From positions 1 through 49,361 of IMG/VR virus record IMGVR_UViG_3300025430_000036: 49,361 nucleotides of DNA; one strand, given 5' to 3'. How positions within the stretch are numbered: position 1 is the first letter of the stretch; the number at the start of each line of letters is the position of its first letter. Positions 42,401-48,787 of this stretch are shown here, piece after piece. Source of the stretch: a virus. The notes beneath the pieces were generated by a model. It ran no database searches, had not been told where the DNA came from, and saw only the letters and a program-made list of their open reading frames with translations. The position numbers were made by a program, and so were the translations under genes.

Positions 42401-43022
42401 TGCCTTCGGTACCTGGATCGGTCTGTATCCAAAATTTAAAGCCAGGTTGATTGAGTTGGAATGTATATGTGCCACCACGTGCCAGTGCTAGTGGAGCATT
42501 TGGCAATAGGCCACGACCGGTAAAATTGTATCCACCGACAGCAGTATTTCTTGTTACTGTATAGTCTGCAGAGTAAGGAACATTTGTAGTCAATGCTACA
42601 GCATCGGGACCATTGGGTAGCCAATAGTAATTGTAATAGTTTACAAATTTGTCGTAATCAAAATGCCCATCGTAGTTATACGTCTCCGATGCAAACAATC
42701 TATTATGGTTTTGTGTTTTACCACCGTAGTAGTCAATACTGTCTAATAGATCAATATATCCGGCTGTAAACTCAATGTTTTTATTACCGTTAGTAACAAC
42801 AACACCAGGTTCTAATTGGTAATGCTGGCGCTGTTTTGTAAAGTCAGGTACATAGTTGTCAGTTAATTTATATGTAGGTGTAAATGTTTTACCAATATAA
42901 CCATTAACCGGCTGATTAACAGAGTCCGTTGCTAAATGATCTAGTGTTGCCCCCAGGAAGCGTTGGTTCGTTGAAGTTTGAAATACCTGTGGTAAAAAAT
43001 TAATAGTATTAACTAATGCCAT
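30399..43022 (-). CDS. Giant virion (baseplate-associated) structural protein, 4207 aa
   Basis: This single open frame fills 12.6 kb directly after gp6, where T4 has genes 7 to 10. The N-terminus contains YDGHFDYDKFVNYYNYYWLP. Residues about 1896-1944 look like a carbohydrate-binding type 5/12 module (W...YKTGDIVVYNNFYYTA...W). At about 2319-2661 are FG-GAP-like repeats (GAFGTSIKVTPDGSKLFVGAP, NNFGTSLDTDSTGQNLFIGSP). Residues about 3225-3365 are helical. GKGYVTPPDVIITGGGGTGA is near 3400. Tandem 'GNxYxTTGNV' repeats run from about 3637 to 3995. No catalytic or signal motif was seen. It is probably a giant peripheral baseplate or fibre protein. Translation is coupled to gp6 by a TAATG overlap. 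Confidence 0.82.
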   Translation of the reverse strand: MALVNTINFLPQVFQTSTNQRFLGATLDHLATDSVNQPVNGYIGKTFTPTYKLTDNYVPDFTKQRQHYQLEPGVVVTNGNKNIEFTAGYIDLLDSIDYYGGKTQNHNRLFASETYNYDGHFDYDKFVNYYNYYWLPNGPDAVALTTNVPYSADYTVTRNTAVGGYNFTGRGLLPNAPLALARGGTYTFQLNQPGFKFWIQTDPGTEGMDPNISTVSTRDVYGVTNNGVDVGTITFQVPTNTAQDFYVAMPIASTVNAAVDFNYADIQNRLLSDFLTEFPGGLDGINTQLQSKTIVFVNNNQATATWTTPAVPSAYTSLDRASIRPGEVIGTADRTSVWTVNLVSTNTGDYIMQLAPSLQVIKQEKVFVGSGRTYASKEFWVNNKLQFALVPRITAVSDYLYYQDAANPDFVGKIKLVDNATSTIDVTNDIIGQAEYTSPNGLVFTNGLKVKFDHLVTPIDYYGTEYTEANKWNDAVVALGASVTANNLAYAGTTLVGDWNPITSVGYIYRNEYYVEGVGTSITLIPVDALIVPEIGNITATDINSTGGLDVRTADIDIDPDYITINRGSADRNPWTRYNRWFHKDVINATAVYNNKTADFGPNTPARRPIIEFEANLQLFEYGRRAKDPITLIWGIDSTDFVTDAFNDYEGFAKQAGHFIVGREYVIEDPGTSNTLDLSYTDWLAIGATSRLRGTVFTATGVGSGTGTAWMRLNGRQLQHDDRVVFANDYDISIRNKIYQVNIEKFTGGNFLRLVETVDDPILHGENILVLAGTKYSVNSPNTVGAYTYNITSDGTIVWALCQAKQHINQSPKFDLVDGNGYQFSNETVYPGNDFQGTAFFGYATGTGNNDAVLTNLKLKYQNFNNIGDIVFANYYDTDTFKYIVNQKTVTKNCNTGYLIKNQDFETAVKLNSWVKNLEETAQYQIFTKFFDGYVIPVDGVQKAYVQVDVLPVTETLIPHTKVYINNTLAKSGTDYNLVAVGVYYAIVLETMPAVGDKIDVLVYSNTASNLGYYEVPKNLDLNPLNENFSSITLGQLRTHYNKLIENTTNSPIGAIPLQDNYLKARGGTLVQHTSPAIYAMTFLTDPLVNFVNGLQLAKKEYIAFKNKFLSLCSTQTGLDYNNPAAGVDAILQNINIVKNGNFPWYYSDMVPQGSQFDTITYTVLNARQTKYEISSIFDNTQLSNRAVLVYVNGVQQTVGVDFTFSLVSPSITFTNQFTADDVANGTTITIRDYSDTDGNYIPETPSKLGLYPKFTPRIYRDNTFQTPIDVIQGHDGSITPVFGDFRDNYLLELEKRIYNNIKADYSKNEINLYSIIPGRFRDTGYTSAEYNEILSQGFYAWSGSNNIDYTSNTQFDVNNSWTWNYSKFKDVVDQSNLQGSWRAIYNYWFDTDTPNLTPWKMLGFSSEPTWWATRYSTGPYTSGNKLLWEDLEAGYIWAGSASSAYIDPRFVRPGLTSFIPVNSSGDLLSPDAIPLVSQYDQTTAGNNFAAGEIGPAESAWRRSSDYPFSLQMVIALCKPAKYFSTAVDISRFTRNTSTNQYLTSGNQKITPGVLAVNGDATSGTVQRTSGYINWIGDSIKNVGIDPVAKLTEYFSNLNIQLNYKVGGFTDKNLITVFAEQTSPGSTNASVVVPDSNYNIYLTKSVPVGSAVYSAVIVEKTNTGYAVSGYDPTHPFFTILPSVANNNNQEITLNGTTVKLYQTTTGVEQVIPYGTEFSSVQQVADFLISYERHLVAQGFTFNQFDQDLNQTRNWTLSVQELIYWHQQGWTAGTIIVLNPTATQIALSTVSSIVDEISNSLTGSKVLDQNFIPIKSNGFDILRTENAVDGNKFLLRTLNGSTVCYARLHLVQHEHTMIFDNVSEFGDILYVPSQGTRQSRLKLAGAKTGAWTGALSAPGYIYNDPTFVSWQSGTDYKTGDIVVYNNFYYTASQNITASATFDPTKWTQVNLDAIKTGLLPSFGQQAQTFDRIYDIDKPLDNEQFQAYSAGLIGFRQRQFLTDLGISIPTQTKFYQGYIKEKGSVNSINALTKANFNNVNGNVSIYEEWAFKVGSYGGIDTNTYKEFILDQGVFTTNPVAFTLTDTYSNALPIVNLTLSNVYNASNISSTSTSLYSNRTSDAYMSDLPTAGYVNLNDVDYTIFDINTFNTSIDVGAGNKIWVAKDSTAQWNIFRVTETNLYATDLIYTLDSYAQIKFNNAHSFKKNDSLVLKGFDSRFDGIYEVVDIANATAITVTITHNIKDLIRAGVIGSTGQVYALKSAKTDYVTDIPNITPPNGWLENDRVWVNNATASYGWGVYTFNKPWVSTNSANVSANVATAGDYFGSAVRVSSTGQYYYVGNPGRKQVQVFSNTATAGVTLSNTFANFGSVIESQGNIVAIGSQNLVHVFNHNNGVLTPVANISFPGVTSISMTSGGNIFVGGNNTVSLYKTTNYSTYTLSSTTSNTGAFGTSIKVTPDGSKLFVGAPIGAGYVNYYTVSNGVISSTPKLIVSSYTSGVNNFGTSLDTDSTGQNLFIGSPGSTFSGLQNGLVERYVLTGSTYTHQANITHPHNETGAFGKTISVSADARVLAVYGQGSAAEETTTFDSGTFMLDAGSTWFIDSIANSGSVYMFEPLVKQSDSADLGIYAFVQELETGPHIEVHAGDQFGAVIDATRNVVLVGSPGYNANSGEAYAFNNSIQDIAWNLTRQQQPNVDVESISRTFIYNKSNNNMLAALDYVDPIKGKVLNVAGQDIDYQRVSDPAMYNQGTGSVYTDLHWGPAQVGHIWWNLDTVRFVDYEQDDLNYRLTNWGKQFPGSSIDVYEWVESPVLPSEFVAKVGAGTPLHQDDSAYSTYGYVDQSGNVKLKYYFWVSNRDQVSASANKNNSVISITSMIENPQAQGIPYVSILRDDTVSLHNVNNLLVGQSSVLQLGQQTPNTSLVHSEYALVQEGNPSSQIPTAILSKLIDSLSGLIVNDYYTSTDFVKVTYPVPDPTLPMSQRYGINADPLQRQTMIMDRSLALTNYFDIVNAKLITYPVVSRKVLTTLNSEQAAPSLASGKYDFPVDTYDKLAYVNASSMTAGTTKILVKTDSTNSGKWAIYQFAGVNSAGENTYNLVELQSYKTNLYWKYADWYDSSFDPTTTINISVQTALDLGKLVLTPNTYIKVMDTGAGKFAIYYVDNLSTLNLVGIESGTVQILSGTPGSIISAGLFISGVEYIITDLGNTTQLQWNDIAGTTGVTYQVGDLITATNAGTGTGTAKSIIDIPGRELRQILTSMQNEVFIDDLAMDYNDVFFTMVKYILTEQKNIDWVFKTSFISALQNIRKLEHFPSYIPDNQSFYLDYINEVKPYRTVVREFIIDYQKNDTFGGDITDFDLPSYWDSALGVYRSPNGEQPYDAALLNSTLYENWKNNYTYKIVDFRIENPGKGYVTPPDVIITGGGGTGANAIAHIFSSNGALSSIEVISSGSNYTSTPTITINGASTTGAKVRAVLRNVWTKSNVSLDGFHGHNVIRSVKTTVKFDRVTYTGHNANISANTGLASNNIFQQWSDVYEGQVIAANTIINLDNTLYKLANAAANVYTNYTATNLVFPPLANLTVVNPAEFTNANDRIVAFNGNIDFSLLDDGDVYPGVTIDSNTYTKFTPNLIVAVDSLISHNGTVYLTTGNVYSSGSSANVAFAPLLANINTSRAIIEYADVNSTRYIGNKADSIISSAYTDTSLGIRSTDINIDGGAYVDTYSSHAPEEMIPGRMFDTLDMRVFESDYAFRNFYSNLSQGNVTSHRISNAATTTLTSDFFITDEFMYVADATVLPSPDLTYVHPGVVFVNGEKITYWRNFSHETVKPWIASNAYIGNSELTSFNGNIYLTTGNVFAPNIAWIPNTAYAINSNVYYNGNSYITNGNVAAPHFSDIIGNVTFLYSGNNSGFNSIKANVKLIGTNTNILGQLRRGVDGTAPNNLTIHPWTTNTARPVGTYISYQGNTYISTGNVYAWNTQWQSNLVVNTGSYIYHVGNVYQTTGNVYSQSFSDIQSNVTYIRAGTDSGFVSISSNLSYVFAGTSGLRHLANTRVVDASIDQHITGTDTYFANIGTSPVTLTVTANVSWKLRANANIVANIGDYITSGSANARVLSGVTTCDLANIAVINVTGNIATTTGSTISVNGVDTGANIFYATVLGTVQANGNVVLSSTTNFEQQQYIVTQSNVWTSNITATITTSNTIQAMFLKAQPGYTP
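31035..32130 (-). repeat. Coding repeats 'GNxYxTTGNV' in the giant protein
   Basis: At least five diverged copies of a W/P-x-N-x-x-Y-x-x-G-x-x-x-Y-x-G-N-x-Y-x-T-T-G-N-V-Y/F unit occur near residues 3637, 3837, 3874, 3960 and 3990 of the 4207-residue protein. The spacing of aromatic residues resembles small carbohydrate-binding modules. Confidence 0.7.
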
Positions 43023-46000
43023 TATTGTGTGCTTCCAAAGGTTACTCCGCTAATTTTTAATTGAGCTGCTGTTGCTGCTGACACTATGTCAACGTCATTG
43101 ACTGTTGCGGCTGATGTAATGATCTCCCACGGTTCGGCATTAATTTGGAAATACTTACCAAAGAAATTGTCGCCGCCTGTGCCAGCTGGTATGATCAATA
43201 CGCTGGAAATGTTTGGTGCTAATGTTGTATGCAGGTATGCTGCTAACTCTGAGAAATAAAATGTATCACCAAAGTCCCAGTTGTTAACATCAAAGTAAGC
43301 GTTAATTGCACTGATAACCTGTGTCTTAACTTCGTTGTCGGTTATACCGGCAGCAGGATTCTTAATAACTTGGAAACGTGCTTGTACTGATGGGTCCGCT
43401 TTCTGTCCAAACAATGGTTTAAATTTAGCAGGATTGTAAACAATCGTATCACTAACTGCTTTAAAGTTTGTTAATGTATTGTAGTCAATCTCTAAACTAC
43501 TTGATGTAGGAGGATTTGGCTGTGTGATAGTTCCAGTCAGATCTCGTAACCAATTGATGTAACTGTTAGTGTATGCCGCTGTTAATACATATAAGTCAAT
43601 GATGTTTACCGGAGTAGGATCAATACGGCTACGGCTTGGAACATTGTGCTTGTATTGGAAGTACAAGTCTGGGCGACTAGGGCCATTGGCCACTAACGAA
43701 TACAAGTCAGGATTATCCGGAACACCTACCATTTGTACAGTGGATGATCCAACTATTACATTGGATGTATCAATGTAACCATCATCTCTATTAACAGTAT
43801 TATAAATTTGCCATGTTACATCAGAATCCATTGGGGTTCCTGTATCTCCTGGCTTGCCGCTGATCTTTAAAATCTTAATAGTATCATTTACGTTAGTACT
43901 TGTTACAGAATTATATACTCGTGTTGTTGGATCAAAGTAAAACTTAGTATTTTGTAAGCTACCAAATGTATAAGTTTGTGTTTTATAGTTGATTGTATAC
44001 AGGCCTTGGTCGTAACTAAACTTTAATACCCAACCGTTGTCACCATCTAATAGAGTTTTCCATACTTGGTTTGCCCAATCGTATGTTAAACCAAATGTAG
44101 ACTTAGCTTTAATTTGATTAATTAAACTAGTGATTACATCAGATGTTAATGTAGTCTTGTAAGGTGGAATGATTGCGTTGGCGCCAGTTAAGCTAGCGTC
44201 AGTTAAGATAGCACCATTAGGAACAACTGTACCAAATGTAATATGTGTATCACTGGTACCAACTGTATTGGCAGCTGTGCTAGTTACTGTTGCATACATA
44301 GTAGTTTCGCTACTCGGTACATAAAATTGTAAACTTGCGCTTGCGGCCACATACTTTAATGGAGCATTAACTGTAGTGCCTACAGCTTGTGTATTGTTGT
44401 TCCACATTAAGTAACCGGTACTTGTGCTAGTAGAATAGTTAGTTTGCTTAAATGTTACGTTAGAATCAAAACTATCATAACGAGTTGTTGCATTAGCATA
44501 ATATAAATTTTTTAATTCTATAGAATCTATAAGTGGAATTACTTTATTGTAAATTGCGTTATAGATGTCATTGGTAGTTAGGAAGTCAAACGTCGTTGGC
44601 TTGGTACTAGTAGATGATCTGATTACGCCGTCATCACCAAAAATGTTTGTAGAGCTGTAGCTACCTGTTGGGTCGATCGCATCTAAGTATAAGCTAACGC
44701 CGGAACTTGTACGGTTAACTGCTTTAATTTTTTGGATGCTGGTAAATGATGTCTGTGGGAAGATATTATAGTCTTCGCCGGTGATCATACGATTTTGTGT
44801 ATAGTACTGTTGCGGAGCCGCAGATTTGATGCTATCTAAACTAGGTGCTGCATTAGCATTAGTAATAGTGTATTTTAAACTTGCTGTAACAGTTAATGTT
44901 TCAACGGTATTGTTTTTGCTGATGTACGTTAATCCAATGCTGACACTTGCCATATCGTCTGGAGTAATGCTGTAGGTAATACCGTTACCAGTACGATATA
45001 AAAAGTTAAATGTTCCTTGTGGAATATTAGAGAAAGAACCGTCACCAAACACCAAATCAACTTGGTCATTGTTACGAGTATTAATCTGATATAAATTCTT
45101 ATCTGTTAAGTTATTAAAAATAACATTGATACCAGGGAGTGCAGGAACCTGACTCCATAGTGTTTGTGGATTGTTAGAAACATCTAACGAATACAGCCAC
45201 TGATCAGAATTAGTAATGTTGTTAGTTGCAACTGTTACATAGTTGTTTGGAATACTGTTATTAATAGTAAACTGCGTGGTGTTTAAACTTCCCTGTTTAA
45301 AAAATACAAAGAAGCCAGTATTATTGCTACCGTTGCCGTTGTTGTCAATGCGGTATAGTAAATTAAACTGTCCTGTCTTAGTTGGGTCGTTTTCGTAAAT
45401 GTATGATTGGTTTACTGTAGTTGCGCTTACTGCTTCAAACGAAACAGGGTTACCTTGGATGTTAACATTGAAAGGCGCAACTGGTAACGTATTTGTGTTT
45501 AGTGCAACTGTGTATTCGTCAGTTTGAATACCATTGATTTTTTGACTATTGCCTGGCTTACCAAAGCTCTCGCTGGATACCAAAGTCGCATTAAAGATAG
45601 TAGTAAATTGTTCTAGCCAGTTATCGTTAGTGATGTCATTCCAATATACTGTTGCATTAGATAAATTAATACCAGAACTGTCTAGTACGTTTTCGGTTGT
45701 TTTAATGCTGTCAATTTTTAGCAAGCCAGACGCTGCATTTGTACGTCCTGGATTGTAGGCTAACATACGTGCTAGCTTTAGAATACTGTCACGGCGCTGT
45801 GCTGTATCAATGAAGTTTTCGCGAGCATTTAAGTCTGTGCGGAATGCCAGGCTTTGACCCAAGAAAGCGATCATGTCAATTAATGCAATGTATTCGCTAG
45901 ATTCCAGGAAGTCGTTAAACGTTTCTGGATAGTATGTCTTAATATAATTAATCATACTATTACGCAGAGTTTCAAAGTCGTAACTAGTGAAGTCAGCGTT

Positions 46001-46072
46001 AGTGAAGGTCTGGTAGATCTTTGTCCAGTCCTGTTGTACTAAAAGATTTGTTTGACGTGTGCTTTGGGCCAT
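43022..46072 (-). CDS. gp6: T4-like baseplate wedge protein gp6
   Basis: A 1016-residue homologue of T4 gp6, the protein that joins baseplate wedges to each other and to the central hub and transmits the sheath-contraction signal. The hallmark N-terminal region is present: DFETLRNSMINYIKTYYPE (about 32-50), SSEYIALIDMIAFLGQSLAF (about 59-78) and DLNARENFIDTAQRRDSILKL (about 80-100). The C-terminal half includes GDTFYFSELAAYLHTTL, part of the gpJ-like core found in gp6 homologues. It is much longer than T4 gp6 (about 660 residues), like the versions in cyanophages. The late-type motif at 46093-46099 precedes it and a TAATG overlap links it to the giant gene. Confidence 0.94.
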   Translation of the reverse strand: MAQSTRQTNLLVQQDWTKIYQTFTNADFTSYDFETLRNSMINYIKTYYPETFNDFLESSEYIALIDMIAFLGQSLAFRTDLNARENFIDTAQRRDSILKLARMLAYNPGRTNAASGLLKIDSIKTTENVLDSSGINLSNATVYWNDITNDNWLEQFTTIFNATLVSSESFGKPGNSQKINGIQTDEYTVALNTNTLPVAPFNVNIQGNPVSFEAVSATTVNQSYIYENDPTKTGQFNLLYRIDNNGNGSNNTGFFVFFKQGSLNTTQFTINNSIPNNYVTVATNNITNSDQWLYSLDVSNNPQTLWSQVPALPGINVIFNNLTDKNLYQINTRNNDQVDLVFGDGSFSNIPQGTFNFLYRTGNGITYSITPDDMASVSIGLTYISKNNTVETLTVTASLKYTITNANAAPSLDSIKSAAPQQYYTQNRMITGEDYNIFPQTSFTSIQKIKAVNRTSSGVSLYLDAIDPTGSYSSTNIFGDDGVIRSSTSTKPTTFDFLTTNDIYNAIYNKVIPLIDSIELKNLYYANATTRYDSFDSNVTFKQTNYSTSTSTGYLMWNNNTQAVGTTVNAPLKYVAASASLQFYVPSSETTMYATVTSTAANTVGTSDTHITFGTVVPNGAILTDASLTGANAIIPPYKTTLTSDVITSLINQIKAKSTFGLTYDWANQVWKTLLDGDNGWVLKFSYDQGLYTINYKTQTYTFGSLQNTKFYFDPTTRVYNSVTSTNVNDTIKILKISGKPGDTGTPMDSDVTWQIYNTVNRDDGYIDTSNVIVGSSTVQMVGVPDNPDLYSLVANGPSRPDLYFQYKHNVPSRSRIDPTPVNIIDLYVLTAAYTNSYINWLRDLTGTITQPNPPTSSSLEIDYNTLTNFKAVSDTIVYNPAKFKPLFGQKADPSVQARFQVIKNPAAGITDNEVKTQVISAINAYFDVNNWDFGDTFYFSELAAYLHTTLAPNISSVLIIPAGTGGDNFFGKYFQINAEPWEIITSAATVNDVDIVSAATAAQLKISGVTFGSTQ

Positions 46073-46092
46073 ATTAATTTACCTGTATCAAG

Positions 46093-46099
46093 TATTTAT
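46093..46099 (-). promoter_or_regulatory. Late-promoter-like ATAAATA motif for gp6
   Basis: TGATAAATACTTG lies 20 bases before the gp6 ATG in the only real gap between gp25 and gp6. It shares ATAAATACT with the motif ahead of gp25. A weak AGG Shine-Dalgarno-like site lies between motif and start. Confidence 0.55.
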
Positions 46100-46120
46100 C
46101 AGGTATAATTATATGGTCAG

Positions 46121-46495
46121 TTAATTAGCGGTTAATTTCTTGGAGTTTGCGTCGAAGTTTAGGGATAGTGTTTCGGTCTGGTCTGACGAAACGTATCCTA
46201 ATGTGATTTGGATTAGTAGTCCATTGTTTTGCTGTGTTACTGCTACTTGCCCAACACGAAGACGTGGATCATAGCTGACAATTTTGGTTACATCTGCTTG
46301 TATTGCCTGCTGAGTATCTTCGTTAAGTGGCTCAAATAACATATCCCAGATAATGGTACCAAACGTAGGTTGCATTAGCTTCTGACCTTTGCGGATATTG
46401 AAGTAATTGATTAAGTCTTGTTTAGCTAATTCGTAGTCCGTTAGGGTATACTTTTTAGCATTTTGTTTGGTAGTAAATCCGCGATATGTTGTCAT
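46121..46495 (-). CDS. gp25: Baseplate wedge protein gp25
   Basis: A 124-residue protein of the gp25/gpW-like baseplate family. Its central part has the family core: LINYFNIRKGQKLMQPTFG (about 29-47) and IIWDMLFEPLNEDTQQAI, ending in the beta-rich DPRLRVGQVAVTQQNNGLLIQITLGY. In contractile tails this small protein starts sheath assembly and forms the inner core of the wedge with gp6 and gp53. The full usual length (about 130 residues) is present. It lies between the lysozyme-like gene and gp6. Confidence 0.95.
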   Translation of the reverse strand: MTTYRGFTTKQNAKKYTLTDYELAKQDLINYFNIRKGQKLMQPTFGTIIWDMLFEPLNEDTQQAIQADVTKIVSYDPRLRVGQVAVTQQNNGLLIQITLGYVSSDQTETLSLNFDANSKKLTAN

Positions 46496-46502
46496 AGTTT
46501 AG

Positions 46503-46509
46503 TATTTAT
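46503..46509 (-). promoter_or_regulatory. Late-promoter-like ATAAATA motif ahead of gp25
   Basis: CAATAAATACTAAACTATG: the motif lies 7 bases before the gp25 ATG, and the TAA stop of the preceding gene falls inside it. Close spacing means a transcript from here would have almost no leader. It shares ATAAATACT with the gp6 motif. Confidence 0.42.
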
Positions 46510-47168
46510 TGACTTAAAATGGTCACTGCATAACGCCCGCTGTTAAATGCTTGTGCGCCATTGCCTACATTATAATACCGCCAAGCGTATGCGCCCGACC
46601 CACTGGATAGTGTATACTTAGGCTTTGTGCCTGGACCTAATATCCACCCTACATAAATCATTCCAGCTACTATGTCAGCAGTATCTTCTAGTAGTATTGC
46701 ATCAACAGCCAGTAAGTTATTGTATAAATCATGTATAATTTGATCAGCTAACTGCTCTTGACTGATTGTACTAGATATGAACTCGGACAAATTTGTTACA
46801 TTATGCAAGTAGTTTGATAACGAAGTGGTATTCTTTCGATGTGTGGTTTGTTGCCAACAACTTTGATAATTAACACACGCTGTTCCGTATTGATCGTTTG
46901 ATCCAGCCGCAAGTAAACCATATCGTTCTAGTGTCTTAGTAGAAAACTGATATCTGCCCAACCGATTATCTGTGCCGACTAAACTGTAGTCCCATCCACT
47001 TAGATCATACGCAATTTGTGCTTGTAAATTTCTAACTTCTGTTGCAGATAGTTGATTAACATTTGACCAATCGCTAGGAATAGTAGGCGCATCGGGGCGA
47101 CCCAGCCAGCTAACTGGTAATGGGTTATCAATTGCTATTCCGCTAGCGGCCTGTATTCCTGTTGTCAT
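46506..47168 (-). CDS. Lysozyme-fold-like structural protein
   Basis: A 220-residue protein with SGWDYSLVGTDNRLGRYQFSTKTLERYGLL (56-85) and a later AGMIYVGWILGPG (about 169-181). Similar pairs (…G.YQF…L…G… plus 'AGMLYxAHLxGxG') occur in peptidoglycan hydrolases of aquatic T4-like phages. The Glu usually placed before the YQF element in such enzymes is not obvious (the nearest candidate is Glu44), so it may be inactive or use another residue. It follows gp5, which lacks the lysozyme domain of its T4 counterpart, and the TAATG overlap suggests coupled expression. It may supply tail-associated wall degradation. Confidence 0.5.
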   Translation of the reverse strand: MTTGIQAASGIAIDNPLPVSWLGRPDAPTIPSDWSNVNQLSATEVRNLQAQIAYDLSGWDYSLVGTDNRLGRYQFSTKTLERYGLLAAGSNDQYGTACVNYQSCWQQTTHRKNTTSLSNYLHNVTNLSEFISSTISQEQLADQIIHDLYNNLLAVDAILLEDTADIVAGMIYVGWILGPGTKPKYTLSSGSGAYAWRYYNVGNGAQAFNSGRYAVTILSQ

Positions 47169-48775
47169 TAAATGCTTTCTGTTGCTGCTTTAGCAGCTTC
47201 TGCGTTTGCATCAAGTGCAGCCTGGAACGTGTCTGGGGAACTTTCCATTACTGCTCCGCCAATGCCTACTCCCAAGCCTGTTAATGCCGCTGTTAAACTT
47301 GTTGATGCTTGTGCTCGCTTCCACGGCTCGTGTGCAGGTACTACACCACAAGTAGTTAATATAACATCACCGCCAGCTACCCAGCCTTTACCTTTAACAA
47401 ATAGTGTGTCTGGTAATACTTTAGGTATAGGTGGGATTACAGGAATAATAATGCTTGGCAAATCTGGGTATGGACTTGGTCCTAGTGGGTTTAACTGTAG
47501 CATAGGACCTTGTATTACAACCGATCCGCCAGATCCCACTGTGGTTATTCCTTTGCTTGCCAATGTTGCTTTACCAATTGCTTTTAGATTTAATAATCCG
47601 CCAGCAGTTACACTAACAGCACCCATTGAACTTAGGCCAAGAGTCATGTTACTCTTTAACGACATTTGCATCAATGCTTGAGCACTGATAGTGCCTGTAC
47701 TCTTTAAGCTCAATGCCGCTAGTGGACTGTTCTTAGAACCAAATGCAGTAATACTAATATTTGGTGCACACATACTAATACCAGCATCAGAGTGCATGTT
47801 AATGGCGCCCGAGCTACGCATGTTAATGCCTGCGGCAGCATATACGTTAATAGTGCCGTCTGGACTAAACTCCATCCATTGTGCGCCTGTGGCGCTGGCA
47901 ATGTACAATACCTTTTCTGTATCGTTCATTAAGATTTGATGTCCGCTACTGGTACGCAATCTAATTAATTGATCTGTGCCATCTTCTGCACCGTCATCCA
48001 TAACAAACTGATGTCCGCCCTGACGATATATAACACCTTCTTTAAGTCCGGGAATTTGATCTGCGTTAGTTGCTTTGCGACCCGGAGTACTAATACCGTA
48101 TACGTTACTTGGGGTTTCACGCATACTACTAGAACTAATGGCACCTCGTATAGGATCTCTATCTAAGCCTTGTACAATTAGCTTTGATGTTTGCACATCG
48201 TGTGCCCAGCGTGGGGATTTTACTAAGCCATCAGAGCTAAATGATCCAGGATTTTTAGTATTATATTCTGTTACAGGAACTACGCTGTCACTGCCTAAGA
48301 ATGGAGCAACCGAAGGTGATACCTGTGTATCAGAGCTACCACCAATATCGCGGCCCATACCAGGAACCATGTGATGATTTGGGCTGTCGTAAACACAAGC
48401 AAACCAGTAACCGCGACTGCGATCACCATTGATAAAAGTTACTAATACTTTACAGCCAATGTCGGGCGGAACCATCCACATGCCATAACTTTGTCCGCTA
48501 GTAGCCGACGAGTCTGGCAATGCTTGCTGACCTGTGCCAAATGTAGTTCCGTAAAACGGACTAGCATAACTTACTTTAAGTTGATTTTTATCATCGGGAA
48601 ATGCGCCACCGGTGTCTACTAGTGTTACTTCCAATTGGCCCATGCGAGTGCCAGGCACGTGTGCCACTACTATTGCTTCAAATGGCCCAGAGCTAGCAGC
48701 ATTACCAGATTTTTTAGCATTTACAACTGACGTCGGATCTGGTCCTGTACGTATGCTTTGATTACTTTCACCCAT
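47168..48775 (-). CDS. gp5: Baseplate central spike gp5-like protein without lysozyme domain
   Basis: A 535-residue homologue of the gp5/VgrG spike, the needle that pierces the host outer membrane. The N-terminal OB-fold shows FEAIVVAHVPGTRMGQLEVTLVD (about 32-54) and IGCKVLVTFINGDRSRGYWFACVYD (about 104-128). A central part has HQFVMDDGAEDGTDQLIRLRTSSGHQILMND. The beta-helix of short strands follows (WMEFSPDGTINVYAAAGINM, INMHSDAGISM). The T4 lysozyme insert is missing. The C-terminal region contains a Pro/Ile-rich segment (IIIPVIPPIPKVLPD), a Gly-Gly metal/PAAR-like stretch and an Ala-rich helix. The start at 48775 follows a 12-base gap. Confidence 0.86.
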   Translation of the reverse strand: MGESNQSIRTGPDPTSVVNAKKSGNAASSGPFEAIVVAHVPGTRMGQLEVTLVDTGGAFPDDKNQLKVSYASPFYGTTFGTGQQALPDSSATSGQSYGMWMVPPDIGCKVLVTFINGDRSRGYWFACVYDSPNHHMVPGMGRDIGGSSDTQVSPSVAPFLGSDSVVPVTEYNTKNPGSFSSDGLVKSPRWAHDVQTSKLIVQGLDRDPIRGAISSSSMRETPSNVYGISTPGRKATNADQIPGLKEGVIYRQGGHQFVMDDGAEDGTDQLIRLRTSSGHQILMNDTEKVLYIASATGAQWMEFSPDGTINVYAAAGINMRSSGAINMHSDAGISMCAPNISITAFGSKNSPLAALSLKSTGTISAQALMQMSLKSNMTLGLSSMGAVSVTAGGLLNLKAIGKATLASKGITTVGSGGSVVIQGPMLQLNPLGPSPYPDLPSIIIPVIPPIPKVLPDTLFVKGKGWVAGGDVILTTCGVVPAHEPWKRAQASTSLTAALTGLGVGIGGAVMESSPDTFQAALDANAEAAKAATESI

Positions 48776-48787
48776 TTAATTGATTTC

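Noticed and set aside
30399-43022. Giant frame as an assembly artefact of several genes
   Set aside because: The frame is continuous, with consistent composition and regular structural sequence throughout, and no internal stop.
47172-47681. Plus-strand open frame of 169 codons opposite gp5
   Set aside because: gp5 on the other strand is clearly the coding frame; the reverse product is low-complexity with no known features.
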